From Endocalyx cinctus (Eukaryota > Ascomycota > Sordariomycetes > Amphisphaeriales > Apiosporaceae): a stretch of DNA of 64,000 nt. The notes below the pieces were generated by a model, which made no database searches, was not told the origin of the DNA, and saw only the letters and a list, made by a program, of their open reading frames with translations. Below are positions 46,890 to 56,971 of the stretch, piece by piece (the first letter of the stretch is position 1; each line of letters starts with the position of its first letter). Location of the stretch: assembly GCA_001600455.1 (NCBI GenBank), contig BCKC01000002.1, positions 3,362,171-3,426,170 on the forward strand. Reading direction: 5' to 3'. The position numbers were made by a program, and so were the translations under genes.

Positions 46890-48791
46890 TCATGCCTCCG
46901 CCACCACCTCTTGGTGAACCTGTGCCTCATTATTCTGATCATCATCTCCGCCAGCACCCTCCTGCTCCACGGTCGGGTCATCGTTATCGTTATTGTTATT
47001 GTTACTTTCTCCTTCTTCCTCTTCATCGTCGTCGATAAGACCCTGAGCGCGACGTTCGTCCCTCAACCGCTTAACCTCCTCGGCGTGCTCCTCGGCGAGC
47101 TTAGCGTGGTCGGCAAGGATCTTCTCGCGCTCCTGCCAGTGCTTCTGGGAGGCCTTGTACTCCTCGAGGTTGATGCCGACCTTCTTCTCGCCGCGGACCA
47201 TGACGGCGGCGTTGACGCGGTTGGGCCGCTGGCGCTCCTCGCGGTTGAACTTCATCTTGACGAGGCGGCGGTTCTTGTGCGGGAAGAACTGCGAGATGCT
47301 CTCGAAGTCGGTGCCGAACATCTTGAGCAGGCGGTAAAACTTGTCCGTCTCCTCCTCGGTCCAGTGGTTCCCGCTCATGCGCCGCGACTCCCGCATGAAG
47401 GACGCCGACGTCGTCAGGTGCGTGAAGTCGTCCTCCTCCACCGTCTCCATCATCGACATGTCCTGGTGCGCGGCGTGCCGGTCGACGACGAGTGACTGCT
47501 GGTTGATGATAATCTGCCCGTCGATAATCTCGTAGCCGACCGCCGACCCCGCCGACGCCGACGCTAACCCGGCTCCCTCGCGAAGGCTGTGACGGACGTC
47601 GGCGGCGGAGTCGCGCCGTTCGCCGCCCTCGCCGGCAGGCTCGCCGTTTTCGGATTCCGCGTCTTCGTCGTTGCCGCCGAGGCCGCTCGCCAGCTTGCGC
47701 CTCTCTATTTTCCTCTTGTAGGCCTCCTCGCGCATCTCGCGCCAACGCTCCTCGACCCTGTCGGCGTGCTTAAATTTTTTGCCAATGCCGAGGTCTTTGG
47801 TAAGCTCGCCCATCTTCATACTGGCGTGATCTACCGTTTGGTTCTCCGCATCTTCGGGCGGCGGGGCGCGTCGACGTGTTTTCGCCGCCCCTCCCGTCTG
47901 ATCGGCCCCCTCCCCGTCCGTAACGGCAGCCCCGTCTCCGGCTGATTGCGCCGGCTTTTTACGCGGGCGTCTTTTCTTCGGCGCGGGCGAACCATCTGCG
48001 TTAGACCCGCGACGCTCGGAAGGGAGTGCCTTGCGCTTCCGGGGCTTCGGTTGTTTGGAAGCGGGGGTGGGTTGGGGAGGCTCGTCAACCGGTGAGGCGA
48101 CCGCAATAGTATCAGATATGGAGAAAGGCGGCGGTGATGGAGGTGCAATTGCACGGGCATTGGCGCGATTGACGGATGCGGTCGGCTCCGGTGTTAATAC
48201 ATTTGTAAACGTAGATCGTCTGGATTCACTTGAAGTGTGTGAGGTGTTCTGAACAGAATCTTTTTCAATACTCGGAGTTGGCTGGGCATTTGCAACCGGT
48301 GCATCGGGAGCCGGTGTTGGTCGTGTTGATCGATCCGGAGTTTGAATGGGAACTGAAGCAGGTGGAGGGAGGGGAGTGGCCTCTTTATCTTGTCCAACAG
48401 AAGCCCCAGTTGGTTGGGATGGCTCAGGTGTGGGCTGTAGAGTAGTGACTGTAGCAGTGTTGGGACGTGCAATAGAAGTTTGTGGTTGTTGTTGGTTCTC
48501 TTGTATTGGTATCGGATTCTTTTCTGTTACAGTAGCTGGCCTTTCACTTGTCTCATCACCAGTTATTTCAACAGAGGCCCTGATAGAGGGTTCTGGAGTA
48601 GGTTGGTTTGTAGGTTGAGATTGTGGTTCAGCCGTAGGATCGCGTGTAGTACTAGTAGATGCAGATATAGAGGTTGCAGAGGTTGCAGATGGAGCGGTAT
48701 TTCGAGCAGGTGCTTTCCCTGGAGCCTGTCCAGGACGTCGAGGTTTTGGCTTAAAGGACAAGCCTCCAGTTTTTTTTAGCATAGAACTCAT
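46890..48791 (-). CDS. BDP1: TFIIIB subunit B'' (BDP1)
   Basis: Single exon, 633 residues, starting MSSMLKKTGGLSFKPKPRRP, a basic N-terminus typical of Bdp1. Residues 20-260 are Pro, Thr, Ser and Gln rich. Basic KRK/KKRRPRKK clusters near 262-285 look like an NLS. The family core begins near 325 (MGELTKDLGIGKKFKHADRV) and includes the SANT/Myb domain at about 472-520 (HWTEEETDKFYRLLKMFGTD, then ISQFFPHKNRRLVKMKFNRE). A charged helix follows (YKASQKHWQEREKILADHAK), and an acidic Glu/Asn/Asp tail ends the chain. By family knowledge Bdp1 joins TBP and Brf1 on Pol III promoters and opens DNA for tRNA and 5S transcription. The length is close to yeast Bdp1 (594). GC at third positions is high over about 47040-47760, then falls toward the N-terminal part; the reverse-strand frames there are shadows. 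It is divergent from BRE1. Confidence 0.93.
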   Translation of the reverse strand: MSSMLKKTGGLSFKPKPRRPGQAPGKAPARNTAPSATSATSISASTSTTRDPTAEPQSQPTNQPTPEPSIRASVEITGDETSERPATVTEKNPIPIQENQQQPQTSIARPNTATVTTLQPTPEPSQPTGASVGQDKEATPLPPPASVPIQTPDRSTRPTPAPDAPVANAQPTPSIEKDSVQNTSHTSSESRRSTFTNVLTPEPTASVNRANARAIAPPSPPPFSISDTIAVASPVDEPPQPTPASKQPKPRKRKALPSERRGSNADGSPAPKKRRPRKKPAQSAGDGAAVTDGEGADQTGGAAKTRRRAPPPEDAENQTVDHASMKMGELTKDLGIGKKFKHADRVEERWREMREEAYKRKIERRKLASGLGGNDEDAESENGEPAGEGGERRDSAADVRHSLREGAGLASASAGSAVGYEIIDGQIIINQQSLVVDRHAAHQDMSMMETVEEDDFTHLTTSASFMRESRRMSGNHWTEEETDKFYRLLKMFGTDFESISQFFPHKNRRLVKMKFNREERQRPNRVNAAVMVRGEKKVGINLEEYKASQKHWQEREKILADHAKLAEEHAEEVKRLRDERRAQGLIDDDEEEEGESNNNNNDNDDPTVEQEGAGGDDDQNNEAQVHQEVVAEA

Positions 48792-49851
48792 ATTGAGTTT
48801 TTGGATGGGTTACAGTTTGACATCAAGTGACGAACGTGAACATGATTAGCCCTGGACTTGACCAGATATTTGATCAATTAAAAATATGCACAAAAGGGTA
48901 TTTTGAAAATACGCAGCATTTAAGGCAGTGAATGAAATTTAAAACGATTCGATTTCACTGGGCAATGGTAGATATAAAGTAAAAAGAGATGGGTAAATGG
49001 GTAACAACAGTAATGAGAGAATATGAGAAGAAGACCTGCAGGATTTGGTGAGATTTATATATACATAAAAAAAAAAAAGTAAAAAAAAAGTAGAGGTGTA
49101 GAGTCACGAAATTCTTTCTCCCCCGCGCCTCGTTAGTAGATATCATTATCGCGTATAGCGGACCGTACTATATTTGATAAGGTTAAAATGCTTAAACTAC
49201 ATATAGTTTAGTATACATTATCTTTATAGTACCCCATCTGCCCGTACAGTAGTATCTATACTGATATATAGCACTGATTTATAGTGGTACTAGGGGTGCT
49301 AGTGGTACTGAATAAAACTAATACAGGGGAGTTTTATACTTGTAGTTACTGTAGTACACCTTTTTTTATTGTTGAGTTAGGTAAAATTAGTACTAGTGTT
49401 ATTAACTAGTTTGTCAGTACTCCGTAAGGTAATACATTCTCATTCAACTTCGATTTTTCGTTCTTCTCCTGGAAAGCCTGATCAATCTGTTCTCCTCTTT
49501 TTCCCAATACCATTTTCGAGTCAACAACATATTATTCATTTTCTTTCTTTCTCTTTTTTTTTCTTCTTCTTCTGACACTTTTAATTTGCAATGCTTACTC
49601 TATGGTGAATGAATATGTATTCATGGAGTAAATATAATAAAATTCTTCTTCTTTCATTATAGCCTTCTCTCGCAATTGATTACAAGAGATCATCCTCTCC
49701 TTCCTCCTATCTCCTCACACCTTTCAACAACACGACACGACTACTACCTCTGATTTTTATTCTCTGCGCCATTATTAACCGTCATCTTTACATCTAAAAT
49801 ATCGATCTATTACCCTTTTCTCCGATTGCTATATCAATTTTCTCATCTCTG
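48792..49851. other. Divergent promoter region, 1.06 kb (BDP1 / BRE1)
   Basis: Contains one TACTCCGTA copy (49418-49426), A-rich runs near 49068-49090 and a T/C-rich leader before BRE1. No gene seen. Confidence 0.6.
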
Positions 49852-52628
49852 ATGCCTTTATCTACTTCTCCCAAAGCACCGCCTCTGTCAACTCACGTCA
49901 AGATGGAGGATCGCAAGAGACCTGCGCTCGGCAATGCTGATGACATCGCGCCACCCAGCAAACGACAGGCTGTCAATGGTAGTAGTAAATCCAAGGACGA
50001 TGGCGACGCCAAAGATGAAGCCTGGATAGAGGTAAGTACCGTACACTATCATATTTATTTCACTTCCCTAGATAAATTGGTTGTCACCTTTTATCGTATC
50101 ATCCATGACCTTCACCGCCATCATTGTCATCATTATCACCACCACCACTATCATAATCTATCTATCATGGGCATCCCGAATATCTTTGCCTCCGACACGA
50201 GATCTTTGTAGCCTTTGCTTCAAAATTATCAATCGGGACAATCTACTCACCTTCTCAGAACTGATGCTCAAGCTCGTGCTATCATCAGCCGTACACCAAA
50301 GGTTACCCTCTACCCTTCTAATATCCTCCTGCGCTTGACTGTCCACCTTTCTCCGAGTAATATGGTCCTTCTATACACGCGCGACGACAATGAATATAAA
50401 AACATGTGAAGGATCCGAGTCGCTGACAAATTGTGGTTTGGTTAGGAATATCAAAAAGATGCCATATACCGACAAATGCTAGAATACAAACGCGAAAAGG
50501 GTACTTTAGAGGCGCGGCTCGAGGAGCTCATTAAGAAATGTGCTTATCATGATGACCACCTCAGAATTGTCGACGCGTGGTGGCTCCAGGTACGGCACCA
50601 CTTTTTGTGGAACCCCCCGTTGAATTGGCATCAAAATAAAAATAAGAATTAACATGTTTTCAGTTACTACAAGAGGTCGAGATTTTAGTAGATGGCACCA
50701 TATCTTTTCAACCCGGATCCGAAGGTAAGGAGAAGCCTGATACGTATACCATATGTTACCCGCTTTCTGACCTGAAGCACAGAACAAGCATTCCCTTCTC
50801 ACACCCATTTCAGAGATATAGAAGAGTTCGAGGCACATTTAAGTGAAAAGGGTACCTCAATCAAAACCTTGATCGACTCTCTATTTTCTCGCCTCACGAC
50901 TACTCGAGGCAAATCCGCACCGGATATCACCAACTTAGAACGACAAGTGAATACTTTATTGGCCAACCAGAAAGATTTTCTCGTCAAGATCGATCGACTT
51001 ACGTCGGACAAGGACAACCTCTCTGATCAGCTGAACACTGCTACCTTGAGGTACCTAAAGGCAGAAAGAAAACTCGACCGCGTCAAGAGTGCACAAGTTC
51101 AAAAACTAGAACAACAAGCCCTTGCCAGTTCGACTTCTAGACCTGCAAGCAGTACCGAGCTAGAAAATGGAGCCTCCTCTGATCAAAGTAACGGAAATTT
51201 CGAGGCTTTGCAGCTGGCCCTACAGGAGGCGAACGCCGTAGCGCAAAAGCATAAGGAACAGTTAGAGGGCGCTATAACACAGAACAAGTCTTTACAAGAG
51301 GAACTTACATCTGTGCAGACTCGATTGACAAACCTGACCGATGAAGACTATTCACGTACCGAGATATTCAAGCTATTTAAAAGTCAGCATGAAGAACTCG
51401 TCAAGAAAGTCAACTCTTTAGAAGCAACGAACAAAACCCTCGAAGCAAAACTGTCCCTTCTCAATGAGGAGAGGGAAGCAAGCCGAAAAAAGGTCGAAAC
51501 AGAAGCACAGGCCTTGGTGGCAGAGCTCGAGGACCAATTACAGCAATCCGATACCAACCTTGTACGAGTACGAGCAAATAGAGATGAGCTTCATGCAGAC
51601 GTTACGATGCTGAAACAGAGCAAGGAGCAAGAGAAACTCGCACTGGATCAAATGAAGGAACTATTGAGCGCAAGAGAAACTCACTTAGCAGCTCTAGAAG
51701 CCGAATTATCCCGTCTAAAGCAGAGCGAAGATGTCGACATGACGGCACCGAACGATGTTGATGACCTTCCACTGGAGGAGATTCGTCAGAAATACAGAAA
51801 ATTACAGAAGGACTACGAGGCTGTCGAAAGCGAACTGCCTGGTATGATGAGCGCCGTAAAAAAGTACCAATCCCTTGCAACTAAGAAGGTGATGGATATT
51901 CACGCTCAGGAGGAACGCGTAGCTTTGGCTATTGCCGAGAAAAGCAAGGCTGACCAGAAATATTTCAATGCTCGCAAAGAACAAGACGCCAAAGTTAACG
52001 AACTCAAACATCTCAGGGCACAGAACGGGAAGAGCTCCGAAATCATCTCACAGCTTAAGGATGTCGAGGCTCAAAACCGAACCCTAGTTTCTAATTTGGA
52101 CAAGCAGCTAGCCAACTTGAAGCAGACAAACACGTCTCTTGTATTAGAAAACAAGAAGCTCGAACAGTCGACCGGGGACATGTCACGACGCTTCGAGGCC
52201 CTTAGACAGCAGATAGTTGAGCTTACGAACCTTGCGAAATCCAAAGACTCCACAACTGCTATGGCTCGAGAGCGGTCTGCGACGCTGGAAGTTGAAGTGG
52301 AGAAATTAAAGTTGCGTCTTGAGTCGGCATCGAAAGATCGTGACCGGTGGAAGAAGAAGAGTCTGAGCAACTCGTCGGAAGAGGAAGAAATGTTACGCGT
52401 AAGTGAAGTCGTCTCCGTAAGACAGCGACCCGTATGGACTAACCGCGTGTGCAGAACATGGCCACGTGTTTCATTTGCAAGAAGGACTTCAAAAACACGA
52501 TGATCAAACCTTGCGGTCACATTTTCTGCCGAGGATGTGTAGAGGACCGAATAGCTAATCGAATGCGAAAATGTCCTACTTGTAGTAGGGCGTTCGACAA
52601 AAACGATATCATGGCGATCCACCTGTAA
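49852..52628 (+). CDS. BRE1: E3 ubiquitin ligase BRE1 (histone H2B)
   Basis: Five exons: 49852-50031, 50446-50589, 50664-50724, 50783-52398 and 52455-52628; 724 residues, against 700 in yeast. The first intron is long (414 nt), the others 56-74 nt. The N-terminus has [11 protein letters not shown] and a basic KRQ stretch, then [20 protein letters not shown]. Most of exon 4 is continuous coiled coil, with heptads from about 165 to 655. The C-terminal RING is complete C3HC4: C672, C675, C687, H689, C692, C695, C707 and C710, closing with KNDIMAIHL. By family knowledge Bre1 dimerises, recruits Rad6, and monoubiquitylates H2B in transcribed chromatin, which is needed for H3K4 and H3K79 methylation. 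A second Met at residue 18 (49903) is a possible alternative start. Intron-blind reading would lose the RING, because the frame runs past the last donor into intron sequence. Confidence 0.96.
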
Positions 52629-53041
52629 GATTAACACGTTGCCTGATGTATTTTCATACTTGGGACAGGGCGAGGGTACTTTGTAAGAACATTATGTAAC
52701 TGTATGATTGGAGAGCTCGAACTCGAGGAAGCGATTCGCGAGAGAGCAGACGAACGCGCATCACAGTTTTTCCCCGTTAAGAGGATGATGGGAATGTGGA
52801 AGATGAAAGGGGGTGTTCAAGAGGGGCGAGGAGGCGCTGATATTAGCTCACAATTGTAGAGGAGTATCTCGGCATAGTCTACGAGGAGATAGTGCAAGAT
52901 ACCCAATGCTTCCACGTATAGCCGGACACTTTTTTTATTTTACGCGGCCAGATAGAGCACAGGATAGCAAGTGTTAAAACGCCTGATTGTGCAAATTATA
53001 ATGAACAGCTTTGAGCAGGCCAATTTCGTTACATACGTTAT
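52629..53041. other. Convergent intergenic region, 0.41 kb
   Basis: Short spacer between the BRE1 and SARAF-like stops. Nothing else seen. Confidence 0.65.
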
Positions 53042-54061
53042 CTATCTTCTACTTGTCCCCCCAAAACCAGTGCTCTCATATCTCGAAGACGATACCGACG
53101 CGGGACTGGAACTTGACGAGCTTGATGAACTTGATCCCCAAGTACCACCATAATTACGAGACGAATCTGGTCGATAAGCGCGGTTGTTGTTATTATTTCC
53201 GCCTCTATTCGAGGCCATGTAGGTAGCGGCAGCGCCACCGGCCAATCCAGTCCAAAAACCAGGTCGCCAGCCTTGTTGACTCTGGCTTCGACCTTGGGTT
53301 GACGATGAAGATTTCGGCGTATAGGGGGGTGGCGGGTCATTGTCATATCCGTTAGTACCGTAGTAGCCGCCGCCGCCACCGCCTCCTCGTCTTCCTCCTC
53401 CTCCTCCTCCCGGCCCAAAGCCTGGCCCTCCACCGCCGCCGCCACCCCAGTTATTTCTCTGTTGGGGTTGATACGGTCTCGTTTGTCTGTTCTCTTGAGC
53501 GGCGACGAAGGCGCTATATACGATCCAGATGCAAACAGCGACGAAGATGACTCCGAAGATATAAGCGCTCCAGCCAGACGAACCGGAGGCGTCGTCACCT
53601 TCCCCGCCGGGCAGGTCGTGGCCGAACTTCCTCTCGCCCGCCTCGGTCAGGACGAGGCGGTACTCGACGCCGCAGCTGCCCTTGAGGACGTAAGGGTCGT
53701 CCGGGCCCGAGTACCCTTCGCAGACGACGTCGGTGGCGCCCAGCTTGAACTCGGGCGGCAGGTTCGCGGCGCAGGACCACTGGACGTCCTCGTCCTCGTA
53801 GCCCGAACCTTGGTTCGTGCACCGCATCACGTCGACGGCGTAGAGGCGGCAGAGGGACGGGCGGGACGCGCATCGCAGCTGGGGGATCGCCGGGACGCGG
53901 CGGTGGGAGGTCTCGGCGCCGGCGCGGAGGGTGAGCGATCGAACCTCGGAGAGGAGGATCGCGTTGGCCGGTTTGGCCGCTTCGGCGGGTTGGATGGCGT
54001 TATGAGAGAGAGAGAGGAGGAGGAGGGAGGGGATGGAATCGAGGAGTGGTGGGATGCGCAT
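53042..54061 (-). CDS. SARAF: SARAF-family ER membrane protein (store-operated calcium entry regulator family)
   Basis: Single exon, 339 residues. A hydrophobic N-terminus (LLDSIPSLLLLSLSH, about 6-20) acts as signal peptide. The luminal part carries ILLSEVRSLTLRAGAETSHR and six Cys (64, 71, 81, 97, 114 and 130) in the pattern of the family: LCRLYAVDVMRCTNQGSGYE, WSCAANLPPEFKLGATDVVC, and GSCGVEYRL. One TM segment spans about 166-187 (AYIFGVIFVAVCIWIVYSAF). The cytosolic tail is Gly-rich, then Pro and Ser rich, with RPGFWTGLAGGAAATYMASN near the end, all typical. In animals SARAF damps STIM/Orai calcium entry at ER-plasma membrane contacts; the fungal role is unknown. The ATG follows an A8 run and a CA repeat (plus strand 54062-54086). 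GC content is high over about 53590-53990. Confidence 0.9.
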   Translation of the reverse strand: MRIPPLLDSIPSLLLLSLSHNAIQPAEAAKPANAILLSEVRSLTLRAGAETSHRRVPAIPQLRCASRPSLCRLYAVDVMRCTNQGSGYEDEDVQWSCAANLPPEFKLGATDVVCEGYSGPDDPYVLKGSCGVEYRLVLTEAGERKFGHDLPGGEGDDASGSSGWSAYIFGVIFVAVCIWIVYSAFVAAQENRQTRPYQPQQRNNWGGGGGGGPGFGPGGGGGGRRGGGGGGGYYGTNGYDNDPPPPYTPKSSSSTQGRSQSQQGWRPGFWTGLAGGAAATYMASNRGGNNNNNRAYRPDSSRNYGGTWGSSSSSSSSSSPASVSSSRYESTGFGGTSRR

Positions 54062-56971
54062 TTTTTTTTGTGTGTGTGTGTGTGTGAATCGGCGATCGGA
54101 TGGTTTAGCTTTCGTGGTTGAAATTTCGTTTGAATAGGAAATGAGATGTTCGAGATCTGGATCTTTAGCTAGCTGTTGTAGGGTAAGAGTGGTTTGTTGC
54201 TAGTTCTCTAAGCATTTCCTATGAATCCAAGATTATGACTCCTCTAGTAAGATTGTATAAATAGGATATAATATATGGATGATAGAAATAGGTATTTTCA
54301 AAGTCGATATTAAAATTTGAATATTCGATATTTTAAGACTAAATAGTTTGTCAACTTCTTTGATGATGTTGATGACGATGCAGCTAAGGCAGACGTAAGC
54401 GGGGCAAAGTTGACCAGGATGAAAAGATTCTAGGCATACTGTGTTCTTCGGGCGCGAAAGTTTATAGGCTAGAATTTGGTTAAGCTACGTGTAGGTGCTT
54501 AGGTGATCACTTTACCTCTTTACTACCTATTTGTAGGTATGTACTATAGCGCTGTACCTATCAGCCTATCAGAACTACGTATCAAAATTGTATGCTATTA
54601 GCAAAGACCCGTTCTGTGTAAGTTTTGAAGATGGTTCATTCAGCTTTCAGGTGAATCAAAGAATAATTAAACACCGGAGATTGTTATTATCCCTATTATA
54701 CTTACATAGTAAAGTATAACAGAGCTGAGAGGTAAATATGCATCCGTGGATACTGTTATGCACAGGTGGAGAATGGAGTCTAGACCATGTGATTGATTGG
54801 TTTCTCGGCGAAACGATGATGAGGCTGTTTCATGATTTATGCAAATTTGCATAAAGATGAAAAAGAATAGTCAAGGAAAGTTGATATTCCGATTATTCAA
54901 TTTACAATAGCCTCGATCATTCAATGAACTGCTACTATTATGATAAGTACGCTCGCTACTGTTTCTAGATGAGATCTCTCTCTCTCTCAGCTATAACTAC
55001 CTAACTATGTAACTAATTAACTAAGTACCTAGGTAAGCTTCTTAGGATTAACTAACGAAATAACTAAATAACCAAGCTTCCTAATACTAAATAACTTACG
55101 TAGTCAAGTAGTATATTAACTACGTCGGACACTTTTTCTTTTTTTTTTTTTCTATATGCACATATAATTCACTCGGTATCTCAACTTGTCCGAACTCCGA
55201 CTACCCTAAGATTGCGAGTGCGAATCCAATCAACGTAAGATGTGATGACATACTCTTTGTATCCTCTTGTACATATTAGATTGTGACAAGTGCGGTCCGT
55301 GGAAAATTTCTTATTGAACGAGAGCCATGAGTACATGAGGACGTTAGGATCAAATCGGTTCGTATCCATATTTCGCATTTTTATTCCGTATTACTTGCAT
55401 AAGTTCGCGTAGGGAGACTTATTAAAGAAGTCAAAGTCAGCGGGTAGCTTCTTTACATAATTACACGTATGTATGTTTAGTACATATCCATATACATACA
55501 TCCATGGATCTGGATACTGGACCAATACGATAAAAAGGAAATCATCTGGAAGTATTCCGGCCCCCTATATGTAAATCTCCACTCATATCTTTAACTAGAT
55601 CTGGTTAGCGATCAAACCCCGGTCGGACACGAGAAGGGACCCGAGAACCATTCTACTTGGATCTTTAAAGAATGTAGTATTGTACTTGTACAGTACCTAC
55701 ATAATGGTTCGGGTAACCTTTTGAGTGCATATAACAAAAACAAAGCGCGGGTGGATATCGTATTTTCCACGCAATCAGTTCGAATTCTACATATACCTCG
55801 CACTATTTTCTTAATCATGATGAAATAAGCGACATATACCACAGTAATAAAAAATGAAAATGAAACCCGGCGTGAGTCAGTGGATGATCTATTGCGCCTC
55901 CGGTTCCTTCATAACGGAATGATTCATACCGTTGTAAGATATGAATGACTACGTGCTAGTCAGTAGTAAATGCAGAGAGACTCATTCAAGACAGTACCTT
56001 GGTATCTAACAAGTAGTCTTGAAATTACCTACGTATAACCTAGTCGATTGCATCTCCACAGCAAAACAATATCAACATGCAAGTACGGAGTATACAAGTA
56101 GTCATAAATACTCCGTATATGTAATACATACCGCGTTAGGTACAATGTAAACAAAGCCTATCTACCTAAACAGCTACTTACTTAGTACTACTCGTACATA
56201 GTAGTATATAGGTAAGTACTAATAAATAAATAATAAATAATAAGTAAATATTATTATTATAGTACATCGTATACATACCAGATAGGTACACATAGAATCG
56301 GGTACCTTAAAACGTGGGCATGCTTTTGTTTAATTACGTACTAAACTAACGATATACTTACCTAGAAGGTACCGAGAAACAGTATAAATTGTGCAACGGA
56401 TAGCTCATTCCCGCATCTAGCGTCGCCACCATTACGGAGTACAGCGATTAGAGAGAAACGGGAGTACATCCAAGACTCGGATTTTACAACTGCTACCCGA
56501 CCCTTTGCACATTTCCCATTTAAACTAGTGTACGGAGTAGTTTGTTTTTCTATACTATTCTACATATACCATGTGGTAGATACAGATGTATGTACACTAC
56601 AGCATTGATAATTCTACCTAGGAGGAAGTAACCTAATAGTATAATTGCGCCGATAAATAAGAAGCCGCATTCCCATAAAACCCAGTCTCAGCAAACATCT
56701 GGGTTACTTTTATTCAGTCTGTCGCCAACCCATATTGACTTCTTTAATTTAGTCATTCTTCTTCCAATTCTTCCAATTCTTTTTTGTGGTTCCATAATTA
56801 TTTCTATTGGTCATTTTTATTCTACTTGATAGGATTAAAGAAGGTCATCGTCATTATTAACACGTGCTTAATTAGAATCTGCGCCTCTATATTAGGTTAA
56901 TATCTGTATCACGGCATGCGCGCATAGTATAACGTCCTCAGCGTGCTGCTTCTTCCCAACGTGCCACTAAG
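54062..56971. other. Divergent intergenic region, 2.9 kb (SARAF-like / ABC transporter)
   Basis: No supported gene. It contains a TACCTAGGTA palindrome at 55026-55035, a CTCTCTCTC tract near 54977-54987, four copies of TACTCCGTA on either strand (56084-56092, 56109-56117, 56433-56441 and 56531-56539), and ACCAGATAGGTA at about 56278-56289. CCAATTCTT repeats occur just before the ABC gene at about 56764-56780. Short stretches near 55190-55250 and 55600-55640 faintly resemble tRNA T arms but do not fold. Confidence 0.55.
56084..56539. promoter_or_regulatory. Cluster of four TACTCCGTA motifs upstream of the ABC transporter
   Basis: Copies at 56084-56092 (minus), 56109-56117 (plus), 56433-56441 (minus) and 56531-56539 (minus), between about 890 and 430 bp before the transporter ATG. 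The first two are opposed with a 16-nt gap. Motif identity is seen directly; a regulatory role is inference, since six other copies are scattered through other intergenic regions. Confidence 0.35.

Noticed and set aside
46866..47945. Frames opposite BDP1
   Set aside because: Shadows created by high GC3; BDP1 itself has the SANT domain and family motifs.
55190..55640. tRNA-like fragments on the minus strand
   Set aside because: Stretches resemble T-arm sequence but I could not pair an acceptor, anticodon or T stem.
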